DNA of 64,000 nucleotides, from assembly GCF_000190755.2 (NCBI RefSeq), contig NZ_JH109152.1, forward strand, positions 1,781,774 through 1,845,773. Direction: 5' to 3'. Source of the stretch: Methylobacter tundripaludum SV96 (lineage in GTDB: Bacteria > Pseudomonadota > Gammaproteobacteria > Methylococcales > Methylomonadaceae). The notes below the pieces were generated by a model. It searched no databases. It was not told where the DNA came from and worked only from the letters and a program-made list of their open reading frames with translations. Positions 54,971-63,945 of this stretch are shown here, in pieces. Within the stretch, counting starts at the first letter, position 1, and each line of letters opens with the position of its first letter. A program made the translations under genes and the position numbers.

Positions 54971-55624
54971 ATGACCCAAAATCGCTACTCTGATGCGGAA
55001 TGCGCCGCCGTCTATCGCGCCATTTTTGAGCGTCGTGATATGCGCCATTTTTTGCCCGATCCCATCGATCCCGAGCTGTTACTCCGCCTGCTTAATGCCG
55101 CGCATCACGCTCCCAGCGTCGGCTTTATGCAGCCGTGGCGATTTATGCGCATCAGCTGCCCGGATCTTCGCAAAGCCATACACCTGTTGGTCGAACAGGA
55201 GCGTATCCGCACCGCCGAGGCTTTAGATGAACGCAAAGACGAGTTTATGAAGCTGAAAGTGGAAGGCATACTGGAATGCCCGGAAGTGCTGGTTGCCGCC
55301 TTGTGCGAGCAGCGGGAACAGTATATATTCGGCCGTCGCACCTTGCCGGAAATGGATTTGGCCTCACTGGCCTGCGCGATACAAAACATGTGGCTGGCGG
55401 CAAGAGCGGAAGGCATCGGCCTGGGCTGGGTGTCGATGTTCGAGCCGGAAGCCTTGAAAACCCTGTTAAACATGCCCGAAGATAGCCAGCCGTTCGCGGT
55501 TTTATGTCTCGGACATGTCGATAAATTCTACGACAAGCCGATGCTGGAACAAGAGCAATGGGCGGATCGTAAAGACCTTAAAGATTTGTTATTTGAAAAC
55601 GTTTGGAATACACCGTGCCGCTAA
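54971..55624 (+). CDS. bluB: 5,6-dimethylbenzimidazole synthase BluB
   Basis: Flavin-destroying nitroreductase-fold enzyme that makes the B12 lower ligand from FMNH2 and oxygen, 217 residues. Pattern: IFERRDMRHFLPDPIDPELL, AAHHAPSVGFMQPWRF, and FGRRTLPEMDLASLACAIQN, and EGIGLGWVSMFEPE. I chose ATG 54971; there is no Shine-Dalgarno before it, because the terminator-like repeat ends at 54962. The frame continues to 54896 through that repeat. First gene of the cobalamin run; overlaps cobT. Confidence 0.94.
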   Translation: MTQNRYSDAECAAVYRAIFERRDMRHFLPDPIDPELLLRLLNAAHHAPSVGFMQPWRFMRISCPDLRKAIHLLVEQERIRTAEALDERKDEFMKLKVEGILECPEVLVAALCEQREQYIFGRRTLPEMDLASLACAIQNMWLAARAEGIGLGWVSMFEPEALKTLLNMPEDSQPFAVLCLGHVDKFYDKPMLEQEQWADRKDLKDLLFENVWNTPCR

Positions 55625-56649
55625 ATTTTGTCATCCCTCAGCTCAACTCAACACTCCGCGCTGCTTTACAAACCAAAATCGACCAGAAAACCAAGCCGCT
55701 GGGTTCTCTGGGGCAATTGGAATCCCTGGCTTTACAGGTTGGATTGTGCCAAAACAGCCTGACCCCGCGTTTAAACAAGCCGTGCGTCCTTATTTTTGCC
55801 GGAGACCACGGCATTGTTGAATCCGGGGTCAGCGCTTATCCGCAAACCGTGACCGCGCAAATGGTCGCCAATTTTTTGGATGGCGGCGCGGCGATCAGCG
55901 TTTTCGCCCGTCAACACGACATAGAATTATTGATTGTCGATGCGGGAGTCAACGCTGATTTGAGCAGTCATCCAAAGCTGATTGATGCAAAGATCGACAA
56001 AGGCACTCGGAACTTCTTAACCCAGCCTGCGATGACCGCCGAAGAATGCACCAAAGCCATGCAAGCCGGTGCAGATCAGGTTTTTCGGCAATATGAAAGC
56101 GGCTGTAACTGCATCGGCTTTGGCGAAATGGGTATCGGTAACACCTCATCCGCAGCAATGCTGATGCATCGTTTAACCGGCCTGTCGTTAGTCCGCTGCG
56201 TAGGCCGCGGCACCGGCTTAAATGACGGGCAGTTGCAACATAAGCTGGTCGTATTGCAGCGGGCGCTAAATAAGCATAAAGACGCAACAGAGCCTTTAGA
56301 CGTGCTGGCCACATTCGGCGGTTTTGAAATCGCGATGATGGTCGGCGCTTATCTTAAAGCCGCCGAACTGGGCATGCTTATTTTAGTCGACGGCTTTATT
56401 GCCGGCACGGCACTGTTAGTCGCTAGCAAACTGCATCCTCACGTGCTGGATTATTGCGTATTCAGCCATGTTTCCAGCGAGCAGGGGCATCAGGCGTTGT
56501 TAAACCAGTTCAACGCCAAACCCTTGCTGAATCTGGAATTGCGCTTGGGCGAAGGTTCGGGCATTGCCTTGGCCTACCCGCTGCTGCAATCGGCAGTCGT
56601 GTTTTTGAACGAGATGGCTACGTTTGCTGAGGCTGGGGTTGATCATTAA
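55615..56649 (+). CDS. cobT: Nicotinate-nucleotide:dimethylbenzimidazole phosphoribosyltransferase
   Basis: Activates the lower ligand to alpha-ribazole phosphate, 344 residues from a GTG at 55615 (TGGAA six bases before). A TTG four codons earlier is also possible. Motifs: KTKPLGSLGQLESLA, IFAGDHGIVESGVSAYPQ, IGFGEMGIGNTSSAAML, GRGTGLNDGQLQHK, LATFGGFEIAMMVGA and catalytic Glu in RLGEGSGIALAYPLL. Starts inside the end of bluB, consistent with supply of its substrate by BluB. Confidence 0.95.
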   Translation: MPLNFVIPQLNSTLRAALQTKIDQKTKPLGSLGQLESLALQVGLCQNSLTPRLNKPCVLIFAGDHGIVESGVSAYPQTVTAQMVANFLDGGAAISVFARQHDIELLIVDAGVNADLSSHPKLIDAKIDKGTRNFLTQPAMTAEECTKAMQAGADQVFRQYESGCNCIGFGEMGIGNTSSAAMLMHRLTGLSLVRCVGRGTGLNDGQLQHKLVVLQRALNKHKDATEPLDVLATFGGFEIAMMVGAYLKAAELGMLILVDGFIAGTALLVASKLHPHVLDYCVFSHVSSEQGHQALLNQFNAKPLLNLELRLGEGSGIALAYPLLQSAVVFLNEMATFAEAGVDH

Positions 56650-56728
56650 AAAAGCAGGCGAAGGGCTCAAGGCGAAAGACGCAAGGCTTTTTACCTTGAA
56701 TCTTTCGCCTGCTTTAAAATCATTTGCC

Positions 56729-56857
56729 GATTTAGATACACCTAATCCTGGAATTGATGCCATCTGGCGTGAAGAAGCGCAAGAAAGATGGCAAGCCTAT
56801 AAGGCGGGTGAACTCAAAACGGTAAGTTATGAAGCGGTTATGCAAAAATACCTATGA
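56729..56857 (+). pseudogene. C-terminal remnant of an addiction-module antitoxin
   Basis: The last 40 codons of an open frame read DTPNPGIDAIWREEAQERWQ, then AYKAGELKTVSYEAVMQKYL. This resembles the C-terminus of the 'putative addiction module component' family (AxxRxxAYxxGxxxxxxxEEV). The N-terminal part is replaced by a GCAGGCGAA / TTCGCCTGC repeat, and no toxin gene follows. Best read as a relic. Confidence 0.55.
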
Positions 56858-57249
56858 AAATACCATCGTTCCCACGCTCCGGAGACTGTGAAAGTATTAT
56901 CCAAATTAGGCTAAAAACATTTTTCACCACGAAGGCACGAAGAACACGAAGTTTTCAATGTATTGAATTAAACAGATTGTTTTTCTTCGTGTCTTCGTGG
57001 TGCATTCTCTGTGGCTGGACGGGGTTTGCAACCCCGTCCGAAACGTTTGACGAATGAAGATATGGCAGTAATTATCGAAAATAGTAGGGACGGGGGTGCA
57101 AACCCCGTCTCGCTCGGGAGAGCAAAATGAAAATACCATCGTTCCCACGCTCCAGCGTGGGAATGCAGTTAGCGACGCTCCGGCGTCGCGTTTGGCAACG
57201 CTGGAGCGTTGCCGGATGCGTTCCCACGCCGGAGCGTGGGAACGATAAG
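56858..57249. repeat. Repeat-filled gap upstream of cobS
   Basis: CATCGTTCCCACGCTCC half-copy (56863-56880), a CACGAAG-family inverted pair (56924-57003), facing TTTGCAACCCCGTCC elements (57015-57042 and 57085-57113), and a TTCCCACGCTCCAGCGTGGGAA composite (57141-57243) that ends seven bases before the cobS ATG. The phrase ATGAAAATACCATCGTTCCCA occurs twice (56853 and 57127). No gene. Confidence 0.85.
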
Positions 57250-58032
57250 ATGCTATTTTTTCTAGCCCTCAGCTTTTACACCCGACTGCCAGGGATGGCG
57301 GAAGTGTCGCAAGCGGTAGGGAACCGATGCGACCGCCTGCCCCACCCTCAAGCATTGGATTACAAACGGTTGCCTCAGGCGGCTATCTATTTGCCGTTGA
57401 TCGGCTGGCTGGTTGGCGGCATCTGCGCCTTAGTATTTTATCTGGCGGATTTAGTTTGGCCGCAGGCTACGGCGGTGATCCTCGCGCTAATCACCGGCAT
57501 TTTGCTGACCGGCGCATTGCATGAAGACGGCTTTGCCGATGTCTGCGACGGTTTCGGCGGCGGCATGAATAAACAGCGCATCCTGGAAATCATGAAAGAC
57601 TCCCATATCGGGGTTTACGGATTGCTCGGGCTGCTGTTGATGCTGTTGTTGAAGATCAGCATGCTAGCCGAAATGCCTACCGCCATACCTTTAGTGTTAC
57701 TGTCCGGGCACAGCATCAGCCGCTTGTCGCCGCTGTTGCTGATGCAGCGCTATACTTATGCGCGTGGCAATGACAGCAAAGCCTCGGGCGCGGTTTATCA
57801 ACCCAGTTTCCGGGAATTGGCTTTTGCTACAGTGATAGCGTTGTTGCCGTTGGCCTTGTTGCCCGCCTTGTGTATGTTGGCAATCATCCCCGTATTGGTT
57901 GCAACCCTGCTTCTGGGACATTATTTTTACCGCCGTATCGACGGCTATACCGGCGATTGCCTGGGCGCAAGCCAGCAAGTTGCCGAGACTATTTTTTATT
58001 TAAGCGTGAGTGCCTTATGGATATTTATTTAA
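57250..58032 (+). CDS. cobS: Adenosylcobinamide-GDP ribazoletransferase (cobalamin synthase)
   Basis: Integral membrane enzyme that joins adenosylcobinamide-GDP and alpha-ribazole. 260 residues from ATG 57250, giving the normal MLFFLALSFYTRLPGM start. The frame extends upstream to 57127 only through repeats. Motifs: YLPLIGWLVGG, the catalytic LTGALHEDGFADVCDGFGGG and MKDSHIGVYG. About six membrane segments. No good ribosome site, since a repeat abuts the start (GAACGATAAG precedes). Confidence 0.94.
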   Translation: MLFFLALSFYTRLPGMAEVSQAVGNRCDRLPHPQALDYKRLPQAAIYLPLIGWLVGGICALVFYLADLVWPQATAVILALITGILLTGALHEDGFADVCDGFGGGMNKQRILEIMKDSHIGVYGLLGLLLMLLLKISMLAEMPTAIPLVLLSGHSISRLSPLLLMQRYTYARGNDSKASGAVYQPSFRELAFATVIALLPLALLPALCMLAIIPVLVATLLLGHYFYRRIDGYTGDCLGASQQVAETIFYLSVSALWIFI

Positions 58033-58580
58033 TTCGCCACACCCAAACCGCTACCGATCCGGGGCTGTGTTACGGGCAAAGCGATATTGCCCTGGCGGAC
58101 AGTTTTCCCAACGAGATGGCAAACCTGCACGACAAACTGCCCGAGTTCGACGACGACTGCACCGTTTTCAGCAGCCCGTTAACGCGCTGTTTGCAATTGG
58201 CCGAGACCTTTTCAGACACGGTGACTACCGATACCCGCTTGCAGGAACTTGATTTCGGCGAGTGGGAAGGCAAGCGTTTTGACGACATCGACGCCGCTGT
58301 TTTGCAGCATTGGACGAACAACTTTGTGACCGCCGCGCCGCCCAAAGGCGAAAATTTTGAGGATTTGTACCAGCGTGCGGGCAATTTTTGGCAGGACTTG
58401 TTGGCTACCGAAGCCGAGCAGGTTTTGGTGATAACTCATGCAGGCGTCATCCGCGCTTTGCTGGCGCGTGCGTTGAATCTGCCCTTAGCCAATTCGTTTC
58501 AACTGCGGATCGATTCAGGCTCCGTGCATAAACTGCGGCAGGCTGACGATTACCTTTACATCGAATACATCAATCTATAA
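58017..58580 (+). CDS. cobC: Alpha-ribazole phosphatase (histidine phosphatase family)
   Basis: Removes phosphate from alpha-ribazole phosphate, 187 residues. The phosphatase histidine is in YLIRHTQTATDPGLCYGQSD (Thr instead of the usual Gly after Arg-His), with SPLTRCLQLAE, the acid region LDFGEWEGKRFDDID and the second His in VLVITHAGVIRALLARAL. Starts 16 bases inside cobS. Assignment as CobC rests on context plus the CYGQSD feature of the family. Confidence 0.92.
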   Translation: MDIYLIRHTQTATDPGLCYGQSDIALADSFPNEMANLHDKLPEFDDDCTVFSSPLTRCLQLAETFSDTVTTDTRLQELDFGEWEGKRFDDIDAAVLQHWTNNFVTAAPPKGENFEDLYQRAGNFWQDLLATEAEQVLVITHAGVIRALLARALNLPLANSFQLRIDSGSVHKLRQADDYLYIEYINL

Positions 58581-59600
58581 ATGAACCACGGCGGCAATAT
58601 TTACCAGTTCGCCCGACGGCTCGGCTGCCTGCCGGAACAGGTGCTGGATTTTTCGGCCAACATCAACCCGAAGCAGGCGGTCGATTTAAATTGCCTGCAA
58701 GGCGTTCAGCTTACACCGTATGCCGATCCCGATTATGGCTTGTTAAAACAGGCGCTCGATCGGCGCTACCCGATTCCTGCGGGCGTTGATATTGAACTGT
58801 TTAATGGTGCAAGTGCGGCTATCTTCGCCCTGTTGCGCGGCTTGCAGCCGAAAGACCTGGTTTTGTATACGCCTTTGTACGGCGAATATGCGCATATTGC
58901 CGGGGAGCTGGGTTGCGCGGTACATAACATCAACCGGTTTAATCACTTACTGGCGGATGTTCCCGAACGCAGCACGGTGGTTTTTGTTAATCCGTCCACG
59001 CCGGACGGCCGGCTTTATGACCTGCAAGAGTTGTTGGCAGCATGGCAGGCGGCAGATTGCACTATTATCATCGATGAATCGTTCCTGGACTTCTGCTCAG
59101 CCGATTCGGTTGCAGAACGCATCGCGCATTACGATAAACTTTATGTGATCAAATCGTTAAGCAAGTTTTACGGCTGCGCCGGTATCCGCATCGGCTTTAT
59201 TCTGGCGGCAACAGCGGCGATAAAGGAGCTGCATCGTTTTGAACCGGCATGGAAATTATCCAGCCTGGACATGGCCTATATGCAGCAGGCGTTGGCAAAT
59301 AACGCGTTCATCGAACAGACCCTCGAGCAGACCGCGTATTTACGCGATTTGCTGTATCAATCGCTGCAAGGTTCCGGTTTGTTCGATAAGATTTATCCGG
59401 GACAGGCCAATTTTTTGCTGGCTCGCATGGCAAACGGCGGTGATGGTTACCGGTTACAAGCGCAATTGGAACCGTCGCGGATTTTAATCCGCGTCTGCGA
59501 CAATTTCGAGGGCCTGGATAAAAGCCATGTGCGTTTTGCGGTCAAGGATGAATTAACCATTTCCCAACTTGCTCACAGCTTTAAAAACGTTAAAAAATAA
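58581..59600 (+). CDS. cobD: Threonine-phosphate decarboxylase
   Basis: PLP class I/II aminotransferase-fold enzyme making aminopropanol phosphate for the nucleotide loop. 339 residues. Start NHGGNIYQFARRLG, then DFSANINPK, PLP Lys in IKSLSKFYGCAGIRIGFIL, and the final Arg in ILIRVCDNFEGL. The ATG follows the cobC stop with no gap. Equivalent to Pseudomonas cobC in other nomenclature. Confidence 0.94.
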   Translation: MNHGGNIYQFARRLGCLPEQVLDFSANINPKQAVDLNCLQGVQLTPYADPDYGLLKQALDRRYPIPAGVDIELFNGASAAIFALLRGLQPKDLVLYTPLYGEYAHIAGELGCAVHNINRFNHLLADVPERSTVVFVNPSTPDGRLYDLQELLAAWQAADCTIIIDESFLDFCSADSVAERIAHYDKLYVIKSLSKFYGCAGIRIGFILAATAAIKELHRFEPAWKLSSLDMAYMQQALANNAFIEQTLEQTAYLRDLLYQSLQGSGLFDKIYPGQANFLLARMANGGDGYRLQAQLEPSRILIRVCDNFEGLDKSHVRFAVKDELTISQLAHSFKNVKK

Positions 59601-59605
59601 AAAAT

Positions 59606-59683
59606 TCACCACGAAGGCACGAAGGACACGAAGTTTTTATATCTTTTCTTCGTGTCCTTCGTGCCTTCGTGGTGCATATATCT
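59606..59683. repeat. CACGAAG-family long inverted repeat
   Basis: CACCACGAAGGCACGAAGGA and TCCTTCGTGCCTTCGTGGTG form a near-perfect 28-bp stem around a T-rich centre, immediately before cobQ. The strong stem may act as a transcription attenuator or simply be a repeat. Confidence 0.85.
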
Positions 59684-59699
59684 AAATGAAACTAAAAAA

Positions 59700-61151
59700 A
59701 TGAAACCATTAGCCGTATTCGGCACCAGTTCAGATGCCGGAAAAACCACGCTGGTCATGGCCTTGTGCCGGATTTTTGCCGACCAAGGCTTGAAGGTCGC
59801 ACCGTTTAAGGCGCAAAACGTCTCCAATAATTCTGCGGTCACCAAAGAAGGCCGGGAGATTTCCAGGGCGCAATGCCTGCAAGCCGAAGCCGCGCGCGTC
59901 GAGCCGAGTTACCTGTTCAATCCGGTATTGCTTAAATCGCATGGCAACGGTTCGGTGCAGGTGATTGTGAACGGGCTGGTTTATCAAAACCAGTCGATTG
60001 CGGTCTATTACGCTGAAATCGACCGGTTGAAACAGCAGGTCAAACAGGCGTTTTCATTATTACAACAGGACTATGACCTGATAGTTGCGGAAGGCGCAGG
60101 CTCGCCGGTCGAGTTGAATTTGCTGAACAAGGATTTGTCCAATACCTTTGTCGCCAACAGTTTCAATACCAAAAATATCCTGGTCGCGGACATCGAGCGG
60201 GGCGGCGTGTTTGCATCGATTTACGGCACATTGGAACTGATGGATCCGGTCATGCGCAGCAACCTGATCGGGGTAGTGATCAACAAATTTCGCGGCGACC
60301 GGCGTTTTTTTGACGAAGGCGAAAAAATCATCGCCGAGCGTTTCGGCGTTCCTGTCTTAGGCGTTCTGCCGTTTAAGCCGTTGAATATCGACATGGAAGA
60401 TTCCCAGTCGTTGCGCAATTACCGGCAACGACTGATTGATGCCAAAATCCGCGTTGCGGTGATCGCCTATCCGGGCCTCAGCAATTATAACGACCTCGAT
60501 GTGTTGATGGGCGACCCCGAACTTTATGTCGAGCTGATCCACGATTACCGTCCGCTGGAAAGCTTCGATATGGTGCTGTTGCCGGGCAGCAAGACCGTGA
60601 TTCGCGATTTGCAATGGCTGAAAAATCAGGGCTTGTTCGAGGAGATTTTGCAATTCAACAAGCCGGTGTTCGGTATCTGCGGCGGCTATCAAATGCTCTG
60701 CCAAAGTTTGCACGATCCTGATGCGATTGAACATGAATCCGCGATTGTGGAAACCGGCTTGAGTTTTATCGACGATACGGTGCTTTACCAAAGCCCAAAA
60801 ATACTGGCGCGAGGACATTACCAACTGTTTACATACGCCGGGATCAGCGGCTATGAAATCCATTGCGGCCGCATGGACAAATACCCGCTGTATTATCAGG
60901 GCGGCCTGTTCGGTCGCATCGATTCCCTATCGATTGCGACACTTCCGCCATCCCTGGCAGTCGCCGGAACCCATGTGCATGGGGTTTTCGATCACGATGA
61001 GTTCCGCACCGATTACTTTAAAACCATCAATCCGCAGTATCAGGGCTATGCCTATGCGCATTATCGCGAAGCCGAAATTCAGGGCTTTGCCGATATGGTC
61101 GCGGAAAATCTGGATATAGCCGCCATTTTGCAAGCGTTACAGGCGAGCTGA
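59700..61151 (+). CDS. cobQ: Cobyric acid synthase
   Basis: Glutamine-dependent amidation of the corrin side chains, 483 residues. The N-terminal ATPase domain has GTSSDAGKTTLVMALCRIF, KAQNVSNNSAVT and DIERGGVFASIYGTLEL. The C-terminal glutaminase has nucleophile Cys in VFGICGGYQMLCQ and His in HVHGVFDHDEF. ATG at 59700; the frame upstream to 59652 is repeat. No clear Shine-Dalgarno (AAACTAAAAAA), so translation may be weak or coupled. It amidates adenosylcobyric acid, so corrin is either made from genes elsewhere or salvaged. Confidence 0.95.
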   Translation: MKPLAVFGTSSDAGKTTLVMALCRIFADQGLKVAPFKAQNVSNNSAVTKEGREISRAQCLQAEAARVEPSYLFNPVLLKSHGNGSVQVIVNGLVYQNQSIAVYYAEIDRLKQQVKQAFSLLQQDYDLIVAEGAGSPVELNLLNKDLSNTFVANSFNTKNILVADIERGGVFASIYGTLELMDPVMRSNLIGVVINKFRGDRRFFDEGEKIIAERFGVPVLGVLPFKPLNIDMEDSQSLRNYRQRLIDAKIRVAVIAYPGLSNYNDLDVLMGDPELYVELIHDYRPLESFDMVLLPGSKTVIRDLQWLKNQGLFEEILQFNKPVFGICGGYQMLCQSLHDPDAIEHESAIVETGLSFIDDTVLYQSPKILARGHYQLFTYAGISGYEIHCGRMDKYPLYYQGGLFGRIDSLSIATLPPSLAVAGTHVHGVFDHDEFRTDYFKTINPQYQGYAYAHYREAEIQGFADMVAENLDIAAILQALQAS

Positions 61152-61159
61152 TGTTTAGA

Positions 61160-61235
61160 ATCACAAACTTCAAAGCAAGCTTTGAACTCCTGACTCTGTG
61201 TTTTTTGGAGTCCAAAGCTTGCTTTGGTCGTTTAA
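61160..61235. repeat. AAGCAAGCTTTG palindromes between cobQ and cbiB
   Basis: CAAAGCAAGCTTTGAACTCC (61171-61190) and GGAGTCCAAAGCTTGCTTTGG (61206-61226) are inverted with respect to each other. Same family as 25611-25626. No gene in the 147-base gap. Confidence 0.75.
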
Positions 61236-61298
61236 ATCCGGCTTTACGGTTTAACGGTATGGACAGCTACACAGCATGAGAAGGACTGAATAGTTACA

Positions 61299-62195
61299 AT
61301 GTTTTTTGAATTGGCAGCTTTGGCATATCTTGTCGATATGATTTTTGGCGAATTCCCCTGCAAACACCCGGTAGTATTGATGGGCGATTTCATTAATGGG
61401 TTTGAACGGCGGTTTTACAGCGACCGGATATTGCCCGGCGCGCTATTGGTGGTCGGTTTAATCACATTGGCCTTATTGGTCAGCACCACCCTGGTTTACC
61501 TGTGCGGCCTTTTGCCGACGTGGCTGTCGCTGATAGTTTTGGCGATATTCGCTTCCACCGGGCTGGCCATGAATATGTTGCACGACAGCGTCGCCGCACT
61601 GTTAACCGCAGAGCAACCCAAGCAGGCGTTAAGCTATCTGGTCAGCCGCGATACCAAAGACATGACCGAAACCGAAGTCTATAAAGCAGGCCTTGAAACC
61701 TGGGCGGAAAATCTCAGCGACGGCGTTATCGCGCCGCTGTTTTACCTGCTGCTGTTCGGCTTGCCGGGGATTGCCGTGTATAAAGCCATCAACACCATGG
61801 ATTCGATGATTGCCTATAAAACCGAGCGCTATTTTTATTTCGGCAAAACCGCTGCAATAGTCGATGATATTGCCAATTACATTCCTGCCCGACTGACCGC
61901 CTTGCTGATTGTCGCATTGGCAAAAGACAAGCAACGCGCCTGGCAGTGCCTATGGCGCGACGGTAATAAACTGGAAAGCCCCAACGCCGGCTTCCCGATT
62001 GCGGCAATGGCCGGTGCCTTGGGCGTTGCGTTGGGCGGCGACGCCAGTTACCACGGACAAATCAAACATAAACCGACACTGGGCTTGCCTCTCAATCCGG
62101 TCGATAAATCGACATTAACCCGAGCATTGCAAATGAAAACAGGCATTAACCTGATCGTTCTGGGTCTATTAACAATCGGAGCCGTATTGTCATGA
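61299..62195 (+). CDS. cbiB: Adenosylcobinamide-phosphate synthase
   Basis: Membrane enzyme joining adenosylcobyric acid with aminopropanol phosphate. 298 residues. Motifs: LAYLVDMIFGEFPCKHPVVL, LVSRDTKDMTETEVYKAGLE, ENLSDGVIAPLFYLLLFG, NTMDSMIAYKTERY and ESPNAGFPIAAMAGALGVAL. About five membrane segments. Overlaps cobU by four bases. Works between CobD/CobQ and CobU products. Confidence 0.95.
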   Translation: MFFELAALAYLVDMIFGEFPCKHPVVLMGDFINGFERRFYSDRILPGALLVVGLITLALLVSTTLVYLCGLLPTWLSLIVLAIFASTGLAMNMLHDSVAALLTAEQPKQALSYLVSRDTKDMTETEVYKAGLETWAENLSDGVIAPLFYLLLFGLPGIAVYKAINTMDSMIAYKTERYFYFGKTAAIVDDIANYIPARLTALLIVALAKDKQRAWQCLWRDGNKLESPNAGFPIAAMAGALGVALGGDASYHGQIKHKPTLGLPLNPVDKSTLTRALQMKTGINLIVLGLLTIGAVLS

Positions 62196-62689
62196 AAACA
62201 CTGTTTATAGGCGGCATCAAAAGCGGCAAATCCCGGCTGGCGGAAGCGTATATTTTAGAGCAAGCGGCAACGGATAAGCCGTACTATCTGGCGACTACCG
62301 AGTTTTTTGATGACGAGATGCAGACGCGCATCCTGATTCATCAACAACGCCGCCAAGATTTATTTGTCACTATCGAAGAACCCGTTAAACTATTTGAAGC
62401 GTTGCAGAAATGCCGGGGGCCGGTATTGGTTGAATGCATATCGATGTGGCTAAACAACCAGCTTTATCACCAAATCCCCGAAACGGACATTTTGCAAGAA
62501 CTGGAAGCGGTGCTACAGTTATCTTGCGACATGGTGCTGGTGCATAATGAAGTCGGTCTGAGTGTAATCGCCGACAATCGCTTGGCTAGGCAGTTTGTCG
62601 ACCTGTCCGGCAAAGCCGCTCAATTGATGGGCCGGCATTGCGATCAGGTGTTTTTTTGCAGTGCAGGCTTAAAGATGCAAATGAAATAG
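62192..62689 (+). CDS. cobU: Adenosylcobinamide kinase / adenosylcobinamide-phosphate guanylyltransferase
   Basis: Bifunctional enzyme that phosphorylates and guanylylates adenosylcobinamide. 165 residues, slightly short for the family (about 180). P-loop LFIGGIKSGKSRLAEAYI, YYLATTEFFDDEMQTRILIH (with the guanylyl His in HQQRR), LVECISMWLNN, and MVLVHNEVGLSVIADNRLAR. The ATG overlaps cbiB by four bases (ATGA). Last gene of the cobalamin run. Confidence 0.94.
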   Translation: MKTLFIGGIKSGKSRLAEAYILEQAATDKPYYLATTEFFDDEMQTRILIHQQRRQDLFVTIEEPVKLFEALQKCRGPVLVECISMWLNNQLYHQIPETDILQELEAVLQLSCDMVLVHNEVGLSVIADNRLARQFVDLSGKAAQLMGRHCDQVFFCSAGLKMQMK

Positions 62690-62757
62690 ATGCTCGTGGT
62701 GCAGAGCGCATATTAACTTCCGAATAATCGATGTACGTTTAATAACAAGAGACAACC

Positions 62758-63756
62758 GTGAAAAACACAGGCTATAAACGCTTATTTAAACTGGCTTTGG
62801 CATTAGCGCTTACCGGCTGCGCCGGCAATCCGGCGGTCAAAACCGACGCGCCGTATCCCAATAATACCGCCACTATCCACGATCATGCCCCTGAATATCA
62901 AACACAGAGTTTAGGTTTAACCGGAACTTACGCCAACTCGTTGGCTGTGCAGAACTTTATCCGACACATGGTGCTTGAACACCACTTTTCGGAAAGCTAT
63001 TTAAACAGCTTGTTTTCCAAGGCTAAGCGTTTGGATTACGTCATCCGTCTGGAAAACCCACCACCAGACTTCGGCCCCAAGCCTGCTCACCCCAAGTCGG
63101 GAGGCTGGACGCGCTACCGCCAGCAATTCATTACCGAGGCGCATATCAATAATGGCGTAGCCTTTTGGAGCAACAATGCGGACGCTATCCAAAAAGCCAG
63201 CGTGACTTACGGCGTCGATCCCGAATATATCGTTGCGATTATCGGCGTGGAAACTTTTTTCGGCCGCAATGTCGGGAAAACGCGCATTTTAGATGCCCTG
63301 ACTACGCTGGCATTCGACACCCAACGGCGCGCCAAGTTTTTTACTACAGAACTGGAAAATTATTTGCTGATGACCCGCGAAGAAGGTTACGAGCCGCTGC
63401 AACCGGTGGGCTCCTGGGCGGGCGCAATGGGTTTAGGCCAGTTCATGCCCAGCAGTTTCCGCCGCTTGGCGGTCGATTTCAACAACGACGGCCATCGCAA
63501 CCTTTGGGATCAATGCGATGCGGTCGGCAGCGTAGCGCATTATTTTGCGCGTAACGGTTGGCAACGCAACATGCCGGTAGCGGAACCGACCAGAGGCTAT
63601 AGCGGCGAATCGACTATTGAACTGGGCGCAACTAACGGCAGTGAATACTGGCGCGTCCATCCCAATTTTAAGGTGATCAAGAAATACAATAACAGCGACA
63701 AGTATGCGATGGCGGTGCATCAGTTGGCGCTGGCTATTAAGCAGCGGCATTTGTAA
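62758..63756 (+). CDS. mltB: Membrane-bound lytic murein transglycosylase B
   Basis: Peptidoglycan lytic transglycosylase, 332 residues, anchored in the outer membrane. The lipoprotein signal has the lipobox LTGC at residues about 18-21. Catalytic Glu in IIGVETFFGRNVGKTRILDA; SLT-like features: LTTLAFDTQRRAKFFTTELE, GSWAGAMGLGQFMPSSFRR and DFNNDGHRNLWDQCDAVGS. Starts at GTG 62758. Not linked in function to the cobalamin genes. Confidence 0.95.
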   Translation: MKNTGYKRLFKLALALALTGCAGNPAVKTDAPYPNNTATIHDHAPEYQTQSLGLTGTYANSLAVQNFIRHMVLEHHFSESYLNSLFSKAKRLDYVIRLENPPPDFGPKPAHPKSGGWTRYRQQFITEAHINNGVAFWSNNADAIQKASVTYGVDPEYIVAIIGVETFFGRNVGKTRILDALTTLAFDTQRRAKFFTTELENYLLMTREEGYEPLQPVGSWAGAMGLGQFMPSSFRRLAVDFNNDGHRNLWDQCDAVGSVAHYFARNGWQRNMPVAEPTRGYSGESTIELGATNGSEYWRVHPNFKVIKKYNNSDKYAMAVHQLALAIKQRHL

Positions 63757-63827
63757 GTTAAGAGTTTTTACTACGAAGAACTCGAAGGAAAAGCCAAAGA
63801 TACCGCGCTGAAAAATATTCAGTCATG

Positions 63828-63945
63828 TAGGCCGGAATAAGCCTGTTCGAGCGTCAGCAAGAACGGGCGTTTCCGGCAATACGCTGCTCAACAAGCCGGA
63901 AACGCGACCTCGCGCTACGCTTGGGTAGCCTTATTCCGGCCTACG
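63828..63945. repeat. REP element (TTCCGGCCTACG family)
   Basis: TAGGCCGGAATAAGCCTGTT ... AACGGGCGTTTCCGGC, then GCCGGAAACGCGACCTCGCG ... TTATTCCGGCCTA. Same family as 10566-10896 and 30475-30535. A CACGAAG-like trace lies before it (63775-63790). Confidence 0.85.

Noticed and set aside
54900-57250. Cobalamin riboswitch ahead of bluB or cobS
   Set aside because: I looked for the conserved B12-box-like core and peripheral stems and found only dispersed palindromes; a covariance scan would settle it.
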